Shown piece by piece: positions 51,650 to 64,000 of a stretch of DNA of 64,000 bases. A model generated the notes under the pieces. That model was not told the origin of the DNA, searched no databases, and was given only the letters and a program-made list of their open reading frames with translations. This stretch comes from Priapulus caudatus (lineage: Eukaryota > Priapulida > Priapulimorpha > Priapulimorphida > Priapulidae). Every line of letters starts with the position of its first letter. The stretch's first letter is position 1. The DNA lies in assembly GCF_000485595.1 (NCBI RefSeq), contig NW_014577423.1, positions 23,169 through 87,168 of the forward strand, in the 5' to 3' direction. Both the position numbers and the translations under genes were made by a program.

Positions 51650-53815
51650 ATGAGCGATACTGATACTATCAGTATTGCAGTATTGGCATTGCATGGTACT
51701 GTCACTAGCACACACATCAACTCGTGGCACCCACTTTCATTTCCAACATTTCCCAACCCCAGCATTTTCTGGGAATGCATCACCTGTGTTTAGAAAGGAA
51801 TTACTAAATACTTGTGTTTAGAGATGGTATATATGCAAGTTTTTCATTGCTAAATCTATTTTAGTGAAATTGTTGAAGTAATAGCATGCGAATGATGATA
51901 AAAGGAGACGAATGCTTTTGAAAGTCTGTTGCGATAACTCCAATGACATTCAGTAATACTGAGTGGTACTGTTGGTGTTTATACAGTCGTTGTTAGAACC
52001 TGGTGAGGTTTCTGTAGTGCTTTCAGTACAAGACTCAAGAGCCATTTTATTGTGTGCTGACAAAATTATTTTGACACAAGTGGCTTTAGGTTTGCTGCGT
52101 TGAGTACTAGCCTAAGGTTACCTTATTGAGGTATAGCAGATAGTCTATAGATTTCTGCTCTTTTGACTGCACCCAGCCAAGTTTGTAGAATGGTAAAACC
52201 ATGCATGCATGTTTCCTACTGCCTGTCTGCACATCCATCCATTAGTCAATAATAGCAGCACACGGGTTAGGGTTAACTCGTTAGGCAACGTTAGGCTTTA
52301 CTCATGGCACAAGTATTCTGCAGGTAGTGGGCAACCCCAAATAACAGCATGACGTGCAAATTGTAGGTCAGGTGAAGGTTGGAGTTGACGCCTATGTGTG
52401 TTGCGGGTTAATGGGACTGGGGTTAATGCAGCATATATTTGCAGCACATATAATGACAATGGTCTAGGCTGCCTCCCCTGTTTTCAATGTGTGGAATGAT
52501 AGCAGGAGGATACGTGTTCAATGGGGAAATCAAGCTCAAGGGTCAAAAGACAGCTAGGTTGAATTTGCAGATATTTAGAGGTAGTGGTTATAATGATTCG
52601 TATTGACCTTACCCTGTGTAACATGTATACGTTGGCTAGTGTTTTGAACAGCCTGCACCATTCTCTCCTCCTCTATACCCATTTGCTTTTTTTATATTCC
52701 AACCTCTACCTACTCTACTCTCTCTCCCTCCTCTACCGTCTCGCCCTCTATTTATTATGACACATTTACCTTCTCTACCTCCACTACCTGCTTCTCCTGC
52801 CATTTGACCTCTTGAGGCTCTTCTACCTTCTGTGTCTTCTTCATTTGCTACTCTGCTCTTTCTCTCTTTAACCACTGACCTTCTCCATTTTCTTTATCTC
52901 CTCTACCTAATGTACTTTCTCCCCCTCTTCCACGTACTCCATCACCTCAAACTGCAACAGTGGTGTATGCTGGTGTCTTAAACCCAAGTTGATCTCTGAA
53001 TGATTGAGTATTTCGTTTAGAAGTTAAGTTCTGTTCATTCTTTTGAATAATTTTACAAGGACGAATATATATATATATATATGTTTTTGTTCCTAATTCA
53101 CTTATCGTAACCTAAAACTTCATGAGGCGGGAGATGACTGTAATTGGTTACAATTCACATTCGCATTACTTATTGTGGCTGTGATAAATATTCATACTGG
53201 CAAATGAGAGGAGTATCTAGAGCAATCAGGAGTGTAGCTAACCCATTTTGCTGGGGCGGGGGCGGGGGCAAAGCCACGTGTGTGGTGTGGCCTATTAACC
53301 AAGTAATCAGAAGTACATGATAGGGAATTAATTCCCTATTATCTACTTCTGAAGTAATGTATCTACGTTTCGTTGGGGGGACTGCCCGACTGGCCAGATT
53401 GCGATATATAGAAAGCAGGGTCATGTTAAGGAGGTGAGAACCTCCAGCTGATATTGAGTTTTGCCGTGGTGACAACCGTGGTCCCACTCTGAATGGTAGT
53501 TCTCATGCCAAGTTGAAATCTATCGGGAGGTCATGAGGAGCTACATGACGTCTTAACTCGTACAGTTAAAGCAGGTGCACGTGATAGACCAAAGTTTTAA
53601 TGTAGCTATTAAACGTGAGAGGGTCGAGTTTCACCCTGCAAAGACAAAAGTCATCACATGCTTTCTGCTTAAAATTTTGGTTAAAGTCAATTCATGTGGT
53701 GGAGAGTCTATACTAGATTTTTCATTTCAGCAAAAAGGCCTATATACATTTGGGTACGCAAGACATGCCCCATGCCCCCTGACTTGTTATATATATATAT
53801 ATATATATATATATA
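51650..53815. other. Non-coding stretch with CT-rich and TA-rich parts
   Basis: It contains a pyrimidine-rich block (52636-52935, many CTCTACC and TTCTCT motifs) and TA runs at 53066-53082 and 53790-53815. No exon or element end is convincing. Confidence 0.45.
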
Positions 53816-54002
53816 AGTGAAACCCGTATTTTACGCGCCCCGATTTAACGTGAATTCATGTATAACGCAACGAGTCGTTGGACCCCCTTTTTTGCTCATA
53901 TATAGCCACGTATATATATAACCAACGATTTAGTGCGACCCCGCTTTGTTCGCGATGACATTTTATGGATCCCAACCATCGCGTTATAACGGGGCTACAC
54001 TG
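53816..54002. mobile_element. Small MITE with pogo/Tigger-like ends
   Basis: The left end is AGTGAAACCCGTATTTTACG and the right end CGTTATAACGGGGCTACACTG. Inverted, the right begins CAGTGTAGCCCCGTTATAAC. TA flanks both sides. The 187-bp length and the ends fit a Tigger-type MITE; the assignment is by resemblance only. Confidence 0.55.
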
Positions 54003-54376
54003 ATATATACACGCGTATAGATCAATGATGCAGTGACGCCTTTTGTTTCAAGCATGCACTGCTTTTTGTGTCTGCTAACATTAGTATCAAAGTCAGATGA
54101 CTTACATACTGTAGGCCATTTAGCTTAGTTAAGTTTAGTATATTTATGGGGTAGAAAGCCTACTGGCTATTTCATACCCTCGCATGGCAGATACAAGATC
54201 TCTCTTATGTCCCCTGACTTGCTATCCTGTGTACTCCTTCTGTTTGAAAACAGGGAAACTGGTGAATCTATTGATGTATCCCTGTGCTCTTAAACTGATC
54301 TGCTTAGGTCTGTGTGCTTACATGCATGCCGAGAAATAAACATATCACAGCACCAAGTGCCAGTCTCAATTAGGGT

Positions 54377-54616
54377 TTAGTGTATGCTCTTTTCTCTGAC
54401 TGTATAGGGTGCATGTGAGAGGAGCTGTAGGGTGTATTCATGCACAGCAGTGGCCCTGACCTGAGTCAAAGCTGAACATGCCTCGCAAATATCAGTTGAT
54501 GACATTCCAAGCTTTTCCAAGCAGGAAATTAGTCCATGTGCTTGTGGCAACTGCTTGCATGGTGTAGAATATTTTGATTCTCGGATCGGTTGGCTGGTAC
54601 TGCTTGAAATTTCCAT
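54377..54616 (-). CDS. Unrecognised 79-codon open frame
   Basis: It begins ATGGAAATTTCAAGC and has a balanced composition (AHGLISCLEKLGMSSTDICE), not a repeat artefact. I do not recognise a family, there is no splice partner or poly(A) signal I can assign, and the length is within chance for this region. It lies between repeat clusters. Confidence 0.2.
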   Translation of the reverse strand: MEISSSTSQPIRESKYSTPCKQLPQAHGLISCLEKLGMSSTDICEACSALTQVRATAVHEYTLQLLSHAPYTVREKSIH

Positions 54617-54956
54617 TGTAGTGTATTGTTTACTCAGACGTAATGCTATATATCCTTGCTGTCATTAGAAATCCTCAATATATATATATGTAGATACTCT
54701 TATTTGAAAGTTAATTTGATAGAGCTATGAGTTAGAACCGTTAGCTAAATTTTTACTCATTATATAGTAACTCTCAAGTGAAAAACCAGCGATACCTTTC
54801 ATAAATGCAATTAGGTGTGATGTAGTCACTCCCTACACTGTTATTGACAGTTTACTCGACTTGAGGCCATAATAAAAATATTGTTTGTTTGCCCTCACCT
54901 GACCGACCCGCCAAAAAGGAGCCGACTCAAAAATATTTATGGATCTTTCCCATTTT

Positions 54957-55950
54957 TAGCTGGCCTTGACATCGTCAAGATGAGCTAGTGCCATGGGGCC
55001 CGGTGTTGTCCGTCGTACATCCGTCCGTCCGTCCGTCAACATTTGGCTATGGTCAACGATAAATCAAGAACCGTTTGAGTCGGTTTGACCCACATGTTTC
55101 AAATTGCATATAGTTGTTACTCCTATGGGAGAGGTTTGAACGTCCTATTTTGGAGCCTGCCAGTCGACCTACTTTCGAGCCACGTCCACTTTTTGGCAAA
55201 AATGGAAATGGCCATAAGTCAGTTCAGGTTCAATGGATTTTGCTTATTTCTGATATGTGAATGAATGAGGACTGGCCCCAAAACACATCAAACAGGTTTT
55301 AATATTTTTTTTTAATTATGCAAATTAGGTAGATTTTAGCAATTTCACTATGAATTTCAGTGACGGCCTACGGTCAACGATAACTCAAGAACCGTTTGAC
55401 CCACATGTTTCAAATTGCATACAGTTCTTACTCCTATGGGAGAGATTTGAACGTACTATTTTGGAGCACGCCAGCCGACCTACTTTCGAGCCACGTCCAC
55501 TTTTTGGCAAAAATGGAAATGGCCATAAGTCAGTTCAGGTTCAATGGATTTCGCTCATTTCTGGTATGTGAATGAATAAGGACTGGCCCCAAAACAAATC
55601 ACACAGGTTTCGATTTTTTTTGTTGTTATGCAAATTAGGTAGATTTTAGCAATTTCACTATGCATTTCAGTGTCGGCCTACGGTCAACGATAACTCAAGA
55701 ACCGTTTGACCCACATGTTTCAAATTGCATACAGTTCTTACTCCTATGGGAGAGATTTGAACGTACTATTTTGGAGCACGCCAGTCGACCTACTTTCGAG
55801 CCACGTCCACTTTTTGGCAAAAATGAAAATGGCCATCTACATTCATTCGATTTTGTTAAATTTTGGTATATGAATATGTGTAAGGCTAGCCCCAAAACAG
55901 TTGTTACTCCTATGGGAGCGATGACAACGTCCTATTACGTTTATTTCGTC
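54957..55950 (+). repeat. CTTGAC-stem AGCTCA repeat with three tandem 310-bp units
   Basis: The head reads AGCTGGCCTTGAC-ATC-GTCAAGATGAGCT, then GCCATGGGGCC, a GTCC array and CAACATTTGG. The body unit (GGTCAACGATAA to GCAATTTCACTATG) occurs three times, starting near 55050, 55371 and 55681; the last is truncated and ends near 55950. The two open frames of 73 and 97 codons are copies of each other and only reflect the tandem unit. Confidence 0.85.
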
Positions 55951-57009
55951 TAACTGGTTAACAACTCTACAATCATACCTATATACGTGTAATATTGTAT
56001 TTTAGATTCTTCGTTACACTAATTTGACTGGAATATTTTATTGTTTTTATTTGCGCGATATTCGAAAATAATTCTGAATGTGATTGTTTTCTTGGCATGT
56101 CATATTCAAACATACATATCTTATTCCTGGGTAAATCGTTTTGGAAATTCGTCGGTGCTCTGATACTAAAAGCAATTAGTGGTGTGACGGTGCTTACCTC
56201 TAATAATTTTAAACACATTGAATAATGAAGACGTGTGTACTCGTGAAACAGTCTGATATATATTATTCAATCGTGGAAGATTCACATTGCCACGTCCACG
56301 CCGCCATTTGCACTGTTTACCCAAACATAAGCGCCCCTAGCGGGCGATACCGAAAATAAAATGCGTACACCCGTGAAATGCCGCAACAAGTGGTATTTGA
56401 GACATGGTATAGCCTTGAACCCAATGGCTCGGTTCCGCGATACAAAGGTGTAGAGTTACAGCCGCTGTCCGCTAGGTGACTTCAACTTCCGGGTAGTTCA
56501 CGCCTGAGTCACGCCAGCCCCACAACACCTGTGCACGTGTCTGTGCACACAACTGACTTTATACAGCGTGATCTCTATCAAAACAATCATAGAGTTATTA
56601 TTGAAGAGAGATAGTTGACACTGAGACACTACGCTTACCACCACAGTTGCCAACAGCCATTCACGCTCATCCCTTCAGTTCCAGTGTTGTAGTATGGCAT
56701 TGTGTATACGTCGTTACCTAGTGTCACGTTACGTAAAGCCGATGCACCTTAAGTAATTCTGTTCAACCATCCTTTTTTTTACTGGTTATTGAGAGAGAAA
56801 GGGTATATAAATACTATTTTACTATATTCTTAGCATACTTAGCCATCGCCGTTCAGGTGGTCCACCGAAACTTCTGGTGTAGATCCACATTGTTTCAGCG
56901 TAGATGGAAACGTTTAGTTGTTGTCATCTGGCAGTATACAGCTAACCATCATTTGTAGGGCACTCCCCGTCGCGGCTATGGCAGTGTACTGAGCTGGTGA
57001 CTGAAGAAG

Positions 57010-58170
57010 TGTTTGACCCGGTACACACACCTCACACATCAGCACACACCACACACAATCATTACCGACACACACACACACGAAAAAGGGAACTCAACAC
57101 TCATTGAACTCAACAAACACACACATCACACACCACAAACACATAATCGAGGCAACACCCACCCACAGCCCCACACAAATCTCCCACACACAACACACAT
57201 CGACACACACACACACACACCACACCTCTGTATCCCCACACACACACACACACACAGCGATGATCAACACACTCACACACACACACATACTTATTATTTC
57301 ACACACAACACACATTACGCAGATACACAACACACACACAGCACACACACACACATCACACCACACACCTACACACACACGAACCTCGTTTCGTCACTCG
57401 AAAATGTCTCATCGCCACGTTGCATCCGTGGACTACCTCTCCTCTTCTCTCCCGCGGCTCTTCCTCTCTGTCATACGGCTACCCGTCACATTCCCGGCGC
57501 ATACACACACTCACTAAGCACAGCACACAATCAGACACACCAAACACACACATAGCACTACCACCTGCACGCACTTACACACACACACACATCCCACACA
57601 CCACACGCTCATCACACACAGCATCCACACACACATCACCACACACACATATTTCATCAACACACACACACACGTACACACACACACACACAACGAAACG
57701 CAGCGCAACCCTAGATATGCTTGCATCGCCCACCACACACACGACACATTCTCCACACTCATCTCCACAACACACACACACACACTTTCACATTATACAT
57801 TACCCACCATCACTACACACACAATCCACCACACACGACATCCGCAGACACCATACGCAACGCATCTCCCTCACACACACACAACACACACAAACACAAC
57901 ACACACAGCTACACACAACACACAGCACAACACACACGCATACACAAAGCACATACACACACACACAACGGCGACATTCACACACACAGCGCACACATAG
58001 ACACATCCACACCATCACCTACCATACACTCACAACGGGCCACGCACACAACACACACACAGGCTGTGTAAACACACACACTTCCGACACACACTACACC
58101 AACACACACACACACTCACACACATACACTGACACATACCACACTACACACCACACACTACAGGTCACAC
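57010..58170. repeat. Degenerate CA-rich tract, about 1.15 kb
   Basis: ACAC and CACAC units prevail on the plus strand throughout, with no switch to TG. A GC-richer 130-bp insert (about 57380-57510) and a short one (57695-57735) break it. The long His/Thr and Cys/Val open frames are artefacts. Confidence 0.93.
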
Positions 58171-59377
58171 ACAGAGAGAAAACCATACTGCGACATCAGG
58201 GTATTTTTGAGTAGGCGATCTCTATTTTTAATGTTTTTGAACGTGGAATGTGAAAAAAATAATAACTGAAAAAGAAAAAGAAAGATAGTAAAATATTGAT
58301 GCAAATATAGTGTCAACATATCTTGTAAGAATGTGTTCGCGACCTTAGGGCTTACCAAGTTATGATAGGAGAGGCATGCCGTTGAGTCGGCCGTGCGCGA
58401 AACGTATGCCGGACACAACAGCTTTTGCGAGCGTATTATAACGACACACACTCACCACACACAGCACCATTTCACGTTCATCTCCTCACACACACCCTCT
58501 TCACACATTCACAACATATGATTGTAGTCATTATTTATAGAGAATTTTGGTCTGATGTCGCACATACACTCCGTACTCATCACATAGCCCATAAGCAAGG
58601 CAATTAATGTCAGGCAACACCTAATAATCCAAAGTACGAACCAGATATTTTGTATTTTAATCCTAGAATGAGTATACACCACTCTTAATCAGAGGCAAAA
58701 GGAGATACGTTTATCTCGTGTTAGTTCTTTACCTTTAATGTAAAAAATGGCCAACCAATTCCTGACCGCTTCGATATCAATTCTAATTGTTTGTTATTAA
58801 TAATATAATTATAATAACAATTTTCACACAGTCGCAGCTGTCCTGCAAGACAGCATTTTACCTGCACCATATCCACCATGGATATACATGCAAGAACATT
58901 CGATCGGGTCAAAAGATTGTAACAAACACAAACATCAAACCCCTGTGTAGTCGGAATACATGTATACTAATCCAGGAGCAAAAGCTTTAATAATATAATA
59001 AATAATATATCGGTCAAGACAAAACAGGTATATGTACTTGTAAAGTCTTATACAGACTTCTCAACCGTCGCTATTCGCCCATGCGATGTTAGCGCGGTAC
59101 GAAATTTTATTTTGTTATTTTTACCGTCACTTAATAAAGCACTCGACTGCACTAGGGACCTAATATTCTATGTTATACTCTGAACGGACAACATTTTTAA
59201 AATGAACTCGACATCCAGATCGTACAATGGGGCCAAGCTGTCCCCTGGGACCTGGTACATATAACTACTGACTAGGTTGTAACATAGCAGACTACCATCA
59301 CCGGCTAGCTCACAGCAGAATGTTTTGCTTTTCGCGCACTCTTTTGGTTGCATGTTGCGCAATTCCCTGTCAGCTGT
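58171..59377. other. AT-rich stretch, nothing recognised
   Basis: No exon, RNA gene or clear repeat ends are visible; a short further CA-rich patch occurs at 58442-58510. Confidence 0.4.
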
Positions 59378-59824
59378 ACTACCCGGAAGTAGTATATCCG
59401 TAGCGCCACCTACGGGAATCATCTCGCGATAACTCTGATCGCGGAACCGAGCCATTAAGTGTGCAGTGGGGTATTCTAGGCTTTAGGCAGGCACCTGGCT
59501 GTACGACTTGTTATCATTCATTTGAGATTAAGGGAGATATAGGTATATTTGCTTGATCAGATGGGTTAAACCAAAGTTCTATATCTACAATAACCAGAAA
59601 TTAACCTTCCAAAAGCTGCAGAATAACTGATGCAATTACATCTACGGTCAAACCTGTAGTACTGGTCACCTCTATATAGTATATATTAGAACAGTCACCT
59701 GTTTATAGTGGCATCATTACTGATGACAGCAGACAAAAAGATTGTCATGTCCAGTTTACAAATACTACATTTTACACTCTCTACATGTATGGTAATAAAA
59801 TTAACTTTCAAAACGTGACCAGTG

Positions 59825-60084
59825 CAGGGCCGTAGTGGGGGGGGGGGCAGCTGCCCCTTAGATTTTGGAGCAAAATTTAAAAAAAACAATTGTTCTACTA
59901 AAAGAGACTTGTCGTAGTCAGAATGAAGGCTGTACATGTACTGAAAAGTGCGTCAAATAACATCTGCGATCTACATTTTCTGTGGGAGGACCTCCCAGTC
60001 CCCCCAACTGTTTCTCACCCCCTCCTTGAATCCATCGTTCCGCCACTGCCCCCCCCCTAGGAATTTGCTCAGCCTACGGCCCTG
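59825..60084. mobile_element. hAT-like MITE
   Basis: The ends are CAGGGCCGTAG and CTACGGCCCTG, perfectly inverted. CAGTG flanks both sides (59820-59824 and 60085-60089), an apparent 5-bp target duplication. Poly-G and poly-C runs lie inside, near each end. It is non-coding. Confidence 0.85.
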
Positions 60085-61074
60085 CAGTGGACACTGATTT
60101 TCTATTCCCCTAGTGAGATCCCACTACAAACAGCAGCCATATATTTCACCAGACAATGGCATTTATTCTTTCTAATCAACCACCTTTGTATTCAAGTATG
60201 AACGTTTTGACAGAGTATGCTTAAAAGAAAATAGAGCTTTTAAAACTAGAGTGGTGTAATTAGCTATTTAAGAATCATTTTCATTGAAATTATGGGAACA
60301 TGTTGACACCGTACTGAGTACTATATTAATTTGGTTAATTCCAGTGCATGCCTGTGCATGTGTATTAGTATTAGCATATATGGACATGTACTCGTATTCG
60401 TATACACGTGCGTCTTTAACTTTTAAGTGTAGGCATTGAAAGTCCACACACTGCAGGGGATAAATAATAATATCGTCCTGTCTGAAATACAGGGCAACGT
60501 TTCTTTTTGTGAGAACCTGTAAAGTAAATATGGCATTTGTGAGGTAGCATTATTATTGGTTTTGTGGCAACCAATTACCTGTTGTTAGTACTTTTTACAG
60601 ACCATTACACCCACAAACATGTAAAGATTGGCCGGATATGTGGCAAAGTAATTGGGGGAGCCAGTGAATAGTATATTAGGATAGTATTCTCATTAAATGT
60701 GTACATGGGTGTATACATGTGTGCTCAGGCACATAATTAGTTATTGCAGCTATCATGTTCGAGCAAAATATTTTTCGTCAAACACGAGTTTTGCTATATT
60801 TGTGTGTGCTAGGCTGCTAGCTGATATTGCCATTGCACCTGTATCGTGTCTTTAGAACTGTATGCTTTCAAACATCGTCAATACAGAATTTGGGTTTCTA
60901 CAGTCTTCTATTTTTGCACTGCAGCAGTCTCCTGGGGAGAAGCCACACCTGCACAAAACTTCACCAGCATCCACAAATGAACAGATCCTGGCCGCACCGC
61001 TGTGTCTCGAAACTCTCTGCGCTGTTGCACGTAGGAATCGCCACGCGGCAATCGTCGCCTAGCAACGGCACGAT
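60085..61074 (+). promoter_or_regulatory. Upstream region and probable 5' UTR of the SLC16-like gene
   Basis: No coding gene is seen. Near the gene, CAG acceptor-like sites occur after pyrimidines at about 60920 and just before GTCTCCTGGG, so part of the leader may be a spliced exon. GC content rises from about 60930 toward the ATG. The transcription start is unknown. Confidence 0.4.
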
Positions 61075-63447
61075 ATGGCCGAGGCAGAAGCTAAAACTTA
61101 TAAACAAGGCGGCGGTGAGCAGCCGTACGCAGACGGCTCGGTCAGCTCTGACTCGAGCGAGTACCCGCCCCCGCCGGACGGTGGCTGGGGCTGGGTCATC
61201 GTGCTAGCATCGTTTGTCGTGCACTTCATCTCGGACGGCACGTCGTTTGCGTTCGGCGTGCTCTACGTCGAGATGCTCGAGCGCTTCGGCGACGGCGGCG
61301 GCAAGACGGCGATCGTCGGCGCCCTCTACGTCTCCGTGCCGCTCATCGCCGGCCCGCTCGCCGGCGCCGTCGTCGAGCGCTACGGCTGCCGGCGCGCGCT
61401 CATCTTCAGCGGCGTGCTGACCGCCGTCGGCTACGTGCTCAGCATGTTCGCGACGAGCGTCGAGATGCTGTGCATCACGCTCGGCATCGTCGCGGGCCTC
61501 GGCCTCGCGACAGGCTTCGTCGCCGCGATCGTCGTCATCGTCTACTACTTTGAGCGGCGGCGCTGCCTCGCGACGGGCCTTGCGACGTGCGGCTCGGGCA
61601 TCGGCTGCTTTGCGTTTGCACCGCTCACCAAGCGCCTGCTCGCCGAGTACGGCTTCCGCGGCACGATGCTCATCACGGCCGGCCTCTTCCTCAACCTCGT
61701 CGTCTGCGGCGCACTGATGCGCCCCCTGGAGTGGCCGGACGACGACGACGACGATGACCTCAGTGAGGGCAGCGAGGGTGGGCCACTGCTAGACGGCTGC
61801 GGCGTCGACGCGAGAGAACTAACGGCGATGCTGCCGGATAGGTTTAGACGGGCTCACGTTAGGTGGCTGAAGGGACAGATCCTAGTTCCCTGCTTCCCAG
61901 CAGACCTGAAGCGTCGCAGCAAGTCCAGCTGTTCGATGGTTGACCTGCCGGCGGTTTTACCGGCGCGGTTGGAACCTTCTGTCACACAGACACAGTACCA
62001 TCCTTCAAATGATCTCAAAGAGTATGTGTCTTCAACAGATCATTGTCTAACCAGCGACATGCATAGCCAGGAAGAATATAATGCTAGTGGTCCAGCAATT
62101 AAGAAAAGGCAAGAGCGAAGACAGTCTGTTCGTTTTTTTATGCCAGATTGTGAATACAACAGACTTGTTATGATGAGTGAAAACCCGGGAACAGCCGGTG
62201 CAAGGGAAATATTGGATAGCCACCGTAGTGTTAAACCGTGTGATGCCAGTCATTCATTTACTAGCAGCCCTTCCACTCTTACGCACAGCCATTCTTGCCA
62301 GTCAAAGTTTGATACTGTCAGGTCTCATAGTGATATCCTCGTGCCTCTCCCATCCATGCCTGAATATCATACTTCCTCATTTGATTACCTGTCCCAAGAT
62401 TGCAATAAGCCGAGAAAGTGTGTTGACCAGTCGCTGACACGCTCTCATAGCTTGCCCTCCTCTCTCGAGTCCAGCAGAAGGTCGTCGCTGGCTGAGTGGC
62501 TTGCAATGCCACGTAATAGGCAGGTCACTAAGCGAGTGTATCGCAGGCAACATTCCCTGGCCCGGCGTGCCTCTGACTACAGAAAGCCAACGCTGGGTCG
62601 CGTGCCAAGCTTCCGCCGCCCACCGCCCAGTATGGTGGCAGTACCGATTCGCGGAGGGGCGCAATCATCGCGGGCCATCAGAAGGAACGTCACCAGCTCG
62701 ATTCCTCTCAACGCCTCTAGCCTCTCAGCGGCGGGTGCACCTCACAGTGTTAGGGCAGACATCCCCGGCAGTCCGACACGTAGGAAGAGCTGTGGTCCCG
62801 CCATTTACCCTTCGACTCGGTCCACATCTGTGATTCTTCATCAGGCAGGCATGCCTCCGACGACAGAGGTGGTCGAACTGAAATCGAAGACAAGCAGTAA
62901 GCTCTCAATGTCACGTCTGACATTCATACATCCAAGGGAGATGCCAGCCAGGAGATGGTGCTTGTACGCGGGACGGTGCCGCGTACGTGCCACCAGTTGC
63001 CCCGACGTCTATCTCAGTTATCAGAGACCCAATTCGGGTATGGAGACTCCATCACTGGAAAGCATATCCGAAGAAACCGGCAAATGGCATATGATGAGAA
63101 CGATTGTAAATTCAGTGACCGGAATGCTGAACATGTCGATGTTGAAAAATCCAACCTTTTTGCTCTTCTGGCTGTCCAATGTTATCCTGTACATGTGGTA
63201 CGACATCCCATACATGTACATAACGGATCACGCACTCAACATGGGCATCGACAGCAGCTTTGCGACTTTTCTCGTCTCCCTCATCGGTATAGTCAACACA
63301 CTCGGTTTAATCGTGATGGGCTATGTCGGTGATCGACCAGAACTGAGAGCACTGCTGTTGTACGCAGTCTGCGTGAGCATCAGTGGCGCCATCACGATGC
63401 TCGTCCCTTTTCTCACCTCTGCGACGGCCCTTGCTGTATATGCTTCG
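61075..63447 (+). CDS. SLC16 monocarboxylate transporter-like protein, first large exon (partial)
   Basis: It starts at ATG 61075 and is open for 791 codons to a GTAAGT donor at 63448; the gene continues past the window. The family motif DGGWGW is at residues 35-40, at the start of TM1. TM1-TM6 fill residues 41-215 (ASFVVHFISD, GKTAIVGALY, RRRCLATGLATCGSGIG, NLVVCGALMRPLEW), the pattern of MCT9/12/14 and related invertebrate carriers. An acidic run DDDDDDD then opens a cytosolic loop of about 460 residues, Ser/Arg-rich and unlike the short loop of MCT1-4. The second half resumes near residue 686 with NPTFLLFWLSNVILYM and at least three more membrane segments. It belongs to the major facilitator superfamily; substrate (monocarboxylate, creatine, carnitine or other) cannot be inferred. 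Codons in the first third are strongly GC-rich. Reading past the donor reaches a stop at 63529-63531. Confidence 0.9.
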
Positions 63448-64000
63448 GTAAGTGAATTTACCTGTTTCTTCGTGCGCTTGATACTTTTAGTCCTGAATTC
63501 AACTATATCTGAAATCGATTTCTTTGTTTGAAATAGAAACACAAGTCGTGTGTTTATGTGGTTGTCCCGCGACTTTCAACGGTTATGGATTTGTGACTGG
63601 AGAAGTACAGCATGTATAGGATGTTTAAATAGTTTGATTAACGTCTTTCTATCTAATAGCAGAAATAAAACAATGTGGTTACCTTACAAAAAGCCAACTC
63701 ACAAAGTTATTTCGAGCACGATAATATCCATGTAAATAGTAGAGGTTAATACACTATAGGTGCTAGGATCACAAATCGGTACGTATCTTGACACGTAGGT
63801 TATGATATGATACGTATTGTGATACACAGACAGAAAGAGATGGTCGACATAAATAGTCGAATTCTAATGTTATTTTACTGAACACTTTCATATAACACAA
63901 ACGTATTATTAGTACGTCAAAGCCATGCTCACATGGTAAACAATTAGTTACTATATAACATACATATATGTATTTCTATGGCTGAAACACACCAACACGT
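63448..64000 (+). other. Intron of the SLC16-like gene (cut by window)
   Basis: AT-rich sequence follows the GTAAGT donor. No acceptor with a family-like exon is visible before the window end. Confidence 0.7.

Larger units (their letters stand above)
56421..59457. repeat. Inverted pair of about 80-bp arms around the CA tract
   Basis: The left arm (56421-56502) has AATGGCTCGGTTCCGCGAT and ACTTCCGGGTAGT. The inverted right arm is at 59378-59457. Identity is moderate. This could be the two ends of a 3-kb element or two unrelated insertions of one short repeat in opposite directions. Confidence 0.45.

Noticed and set aside
51334-51783. 149-codon frame with Gly-Leu repeats
   Set aside because: It is the translation of CCCTAA repeats in the telomeric-core element.
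55350-55953. Two near-identical frames of 73 and 97 codons suggesting a duplicated gene
   Set aside because: They are copies of a 310-bp tandem repeat unit that also occurs without an open frame at 2.8 kb.
57013-58214. Long His/Thr (180 and 264 codons) and Cys/Val frames
   Set aside because: They arise from the CA-rich tract; no splice or domain support.
59168-59455. 95-codon minus-strand frame as a small gene
   Set aside because: Its first part is the inverted repeat arm shared with 56421-56502, and the remainder has no family resemblance.

Overview
The window is nuclear DNA of a multicellular animal. Its genes are split by GT/AG introns and lie in AT-rich sequence crowded with microsatellites and mobile DNA. 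Short telomere-like arrays are of the TTAGGG type, which argues against most insects (TTAGG). A PALB2 gene, an SLC16 carrier of invertebrate type, compact genes and a copia element point to a non-insect, probably marine, invertebrate. I cannot name the species.

Five protein genes can be read with splice-level support. (1) A CDR2/CDR2L-type coiled-coil gene (+, 1705-5960, five exons). (2) NTHL1, the endonuclease III DNA glycosylase (-, 8299-11466, five exons). (3) A PRPP synthetase-associated protein, PRPSAP1/2 type (+, 12055-36665, nine exons), which starts head-to-head with NTHL1 across a 588-bp shared upstream region holding an E2F-like site and an E-box. (4) A PALB2 orthologue (-, 39739-45807, with a possible first exon near 48.65 kb), convergent with PRPSAP. 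(5) The first large coding exon of an SLC16 monocarboxylate-transporter-like gene (+, 61075-63447), which continues past the window. In genes 1-4 every reported exon junction keeps the reading frame. The gene set combines base-excision repair (NTHL1), homologous recombination (PALB2), nucleotide precursor control (PRPSAP), a coiled-coil protein and a membrane carrier. Nothing shows that they form one pathway.

The rest is mostly transposable elements. PRPSAP intron 1 (11 kb) holds a GGCCGACC-ended element, two foldback elements, a Helitron carrying a tRNA-like SINE head, the 3' end of a LINE, and an AGCTCA-hairpin repeat. Intron 2 holds a 2.4-kb near-perfect palindrome and a smaller inverted-repeat element with a telomeric core. 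Intron 6 holds a copia retrotransposon with both LTRs, one LTR split by a MITE and its RNase H region split by another repeat. Between PALB2 and the transporter (48.3-60.8 kb) there is no recognisable gene. That stretch holds inverted-repeat elements, tandem repeats and a 1.1-kb degenerate CA tract.

The most unusual signals are these. All four clear TTAGGG-type arrays sit in the middle of inverted-repeat elements from three sequence families. There is a 2.4-kb palindrome inside a working gene. Two repeat families with different bodies share the same head design: an AGCTCA hairpin, then GTCC repeats, then CAACA. The copia primer site matches the anticodon arm of initiator tRNA-Met, as in Drosophila copia.
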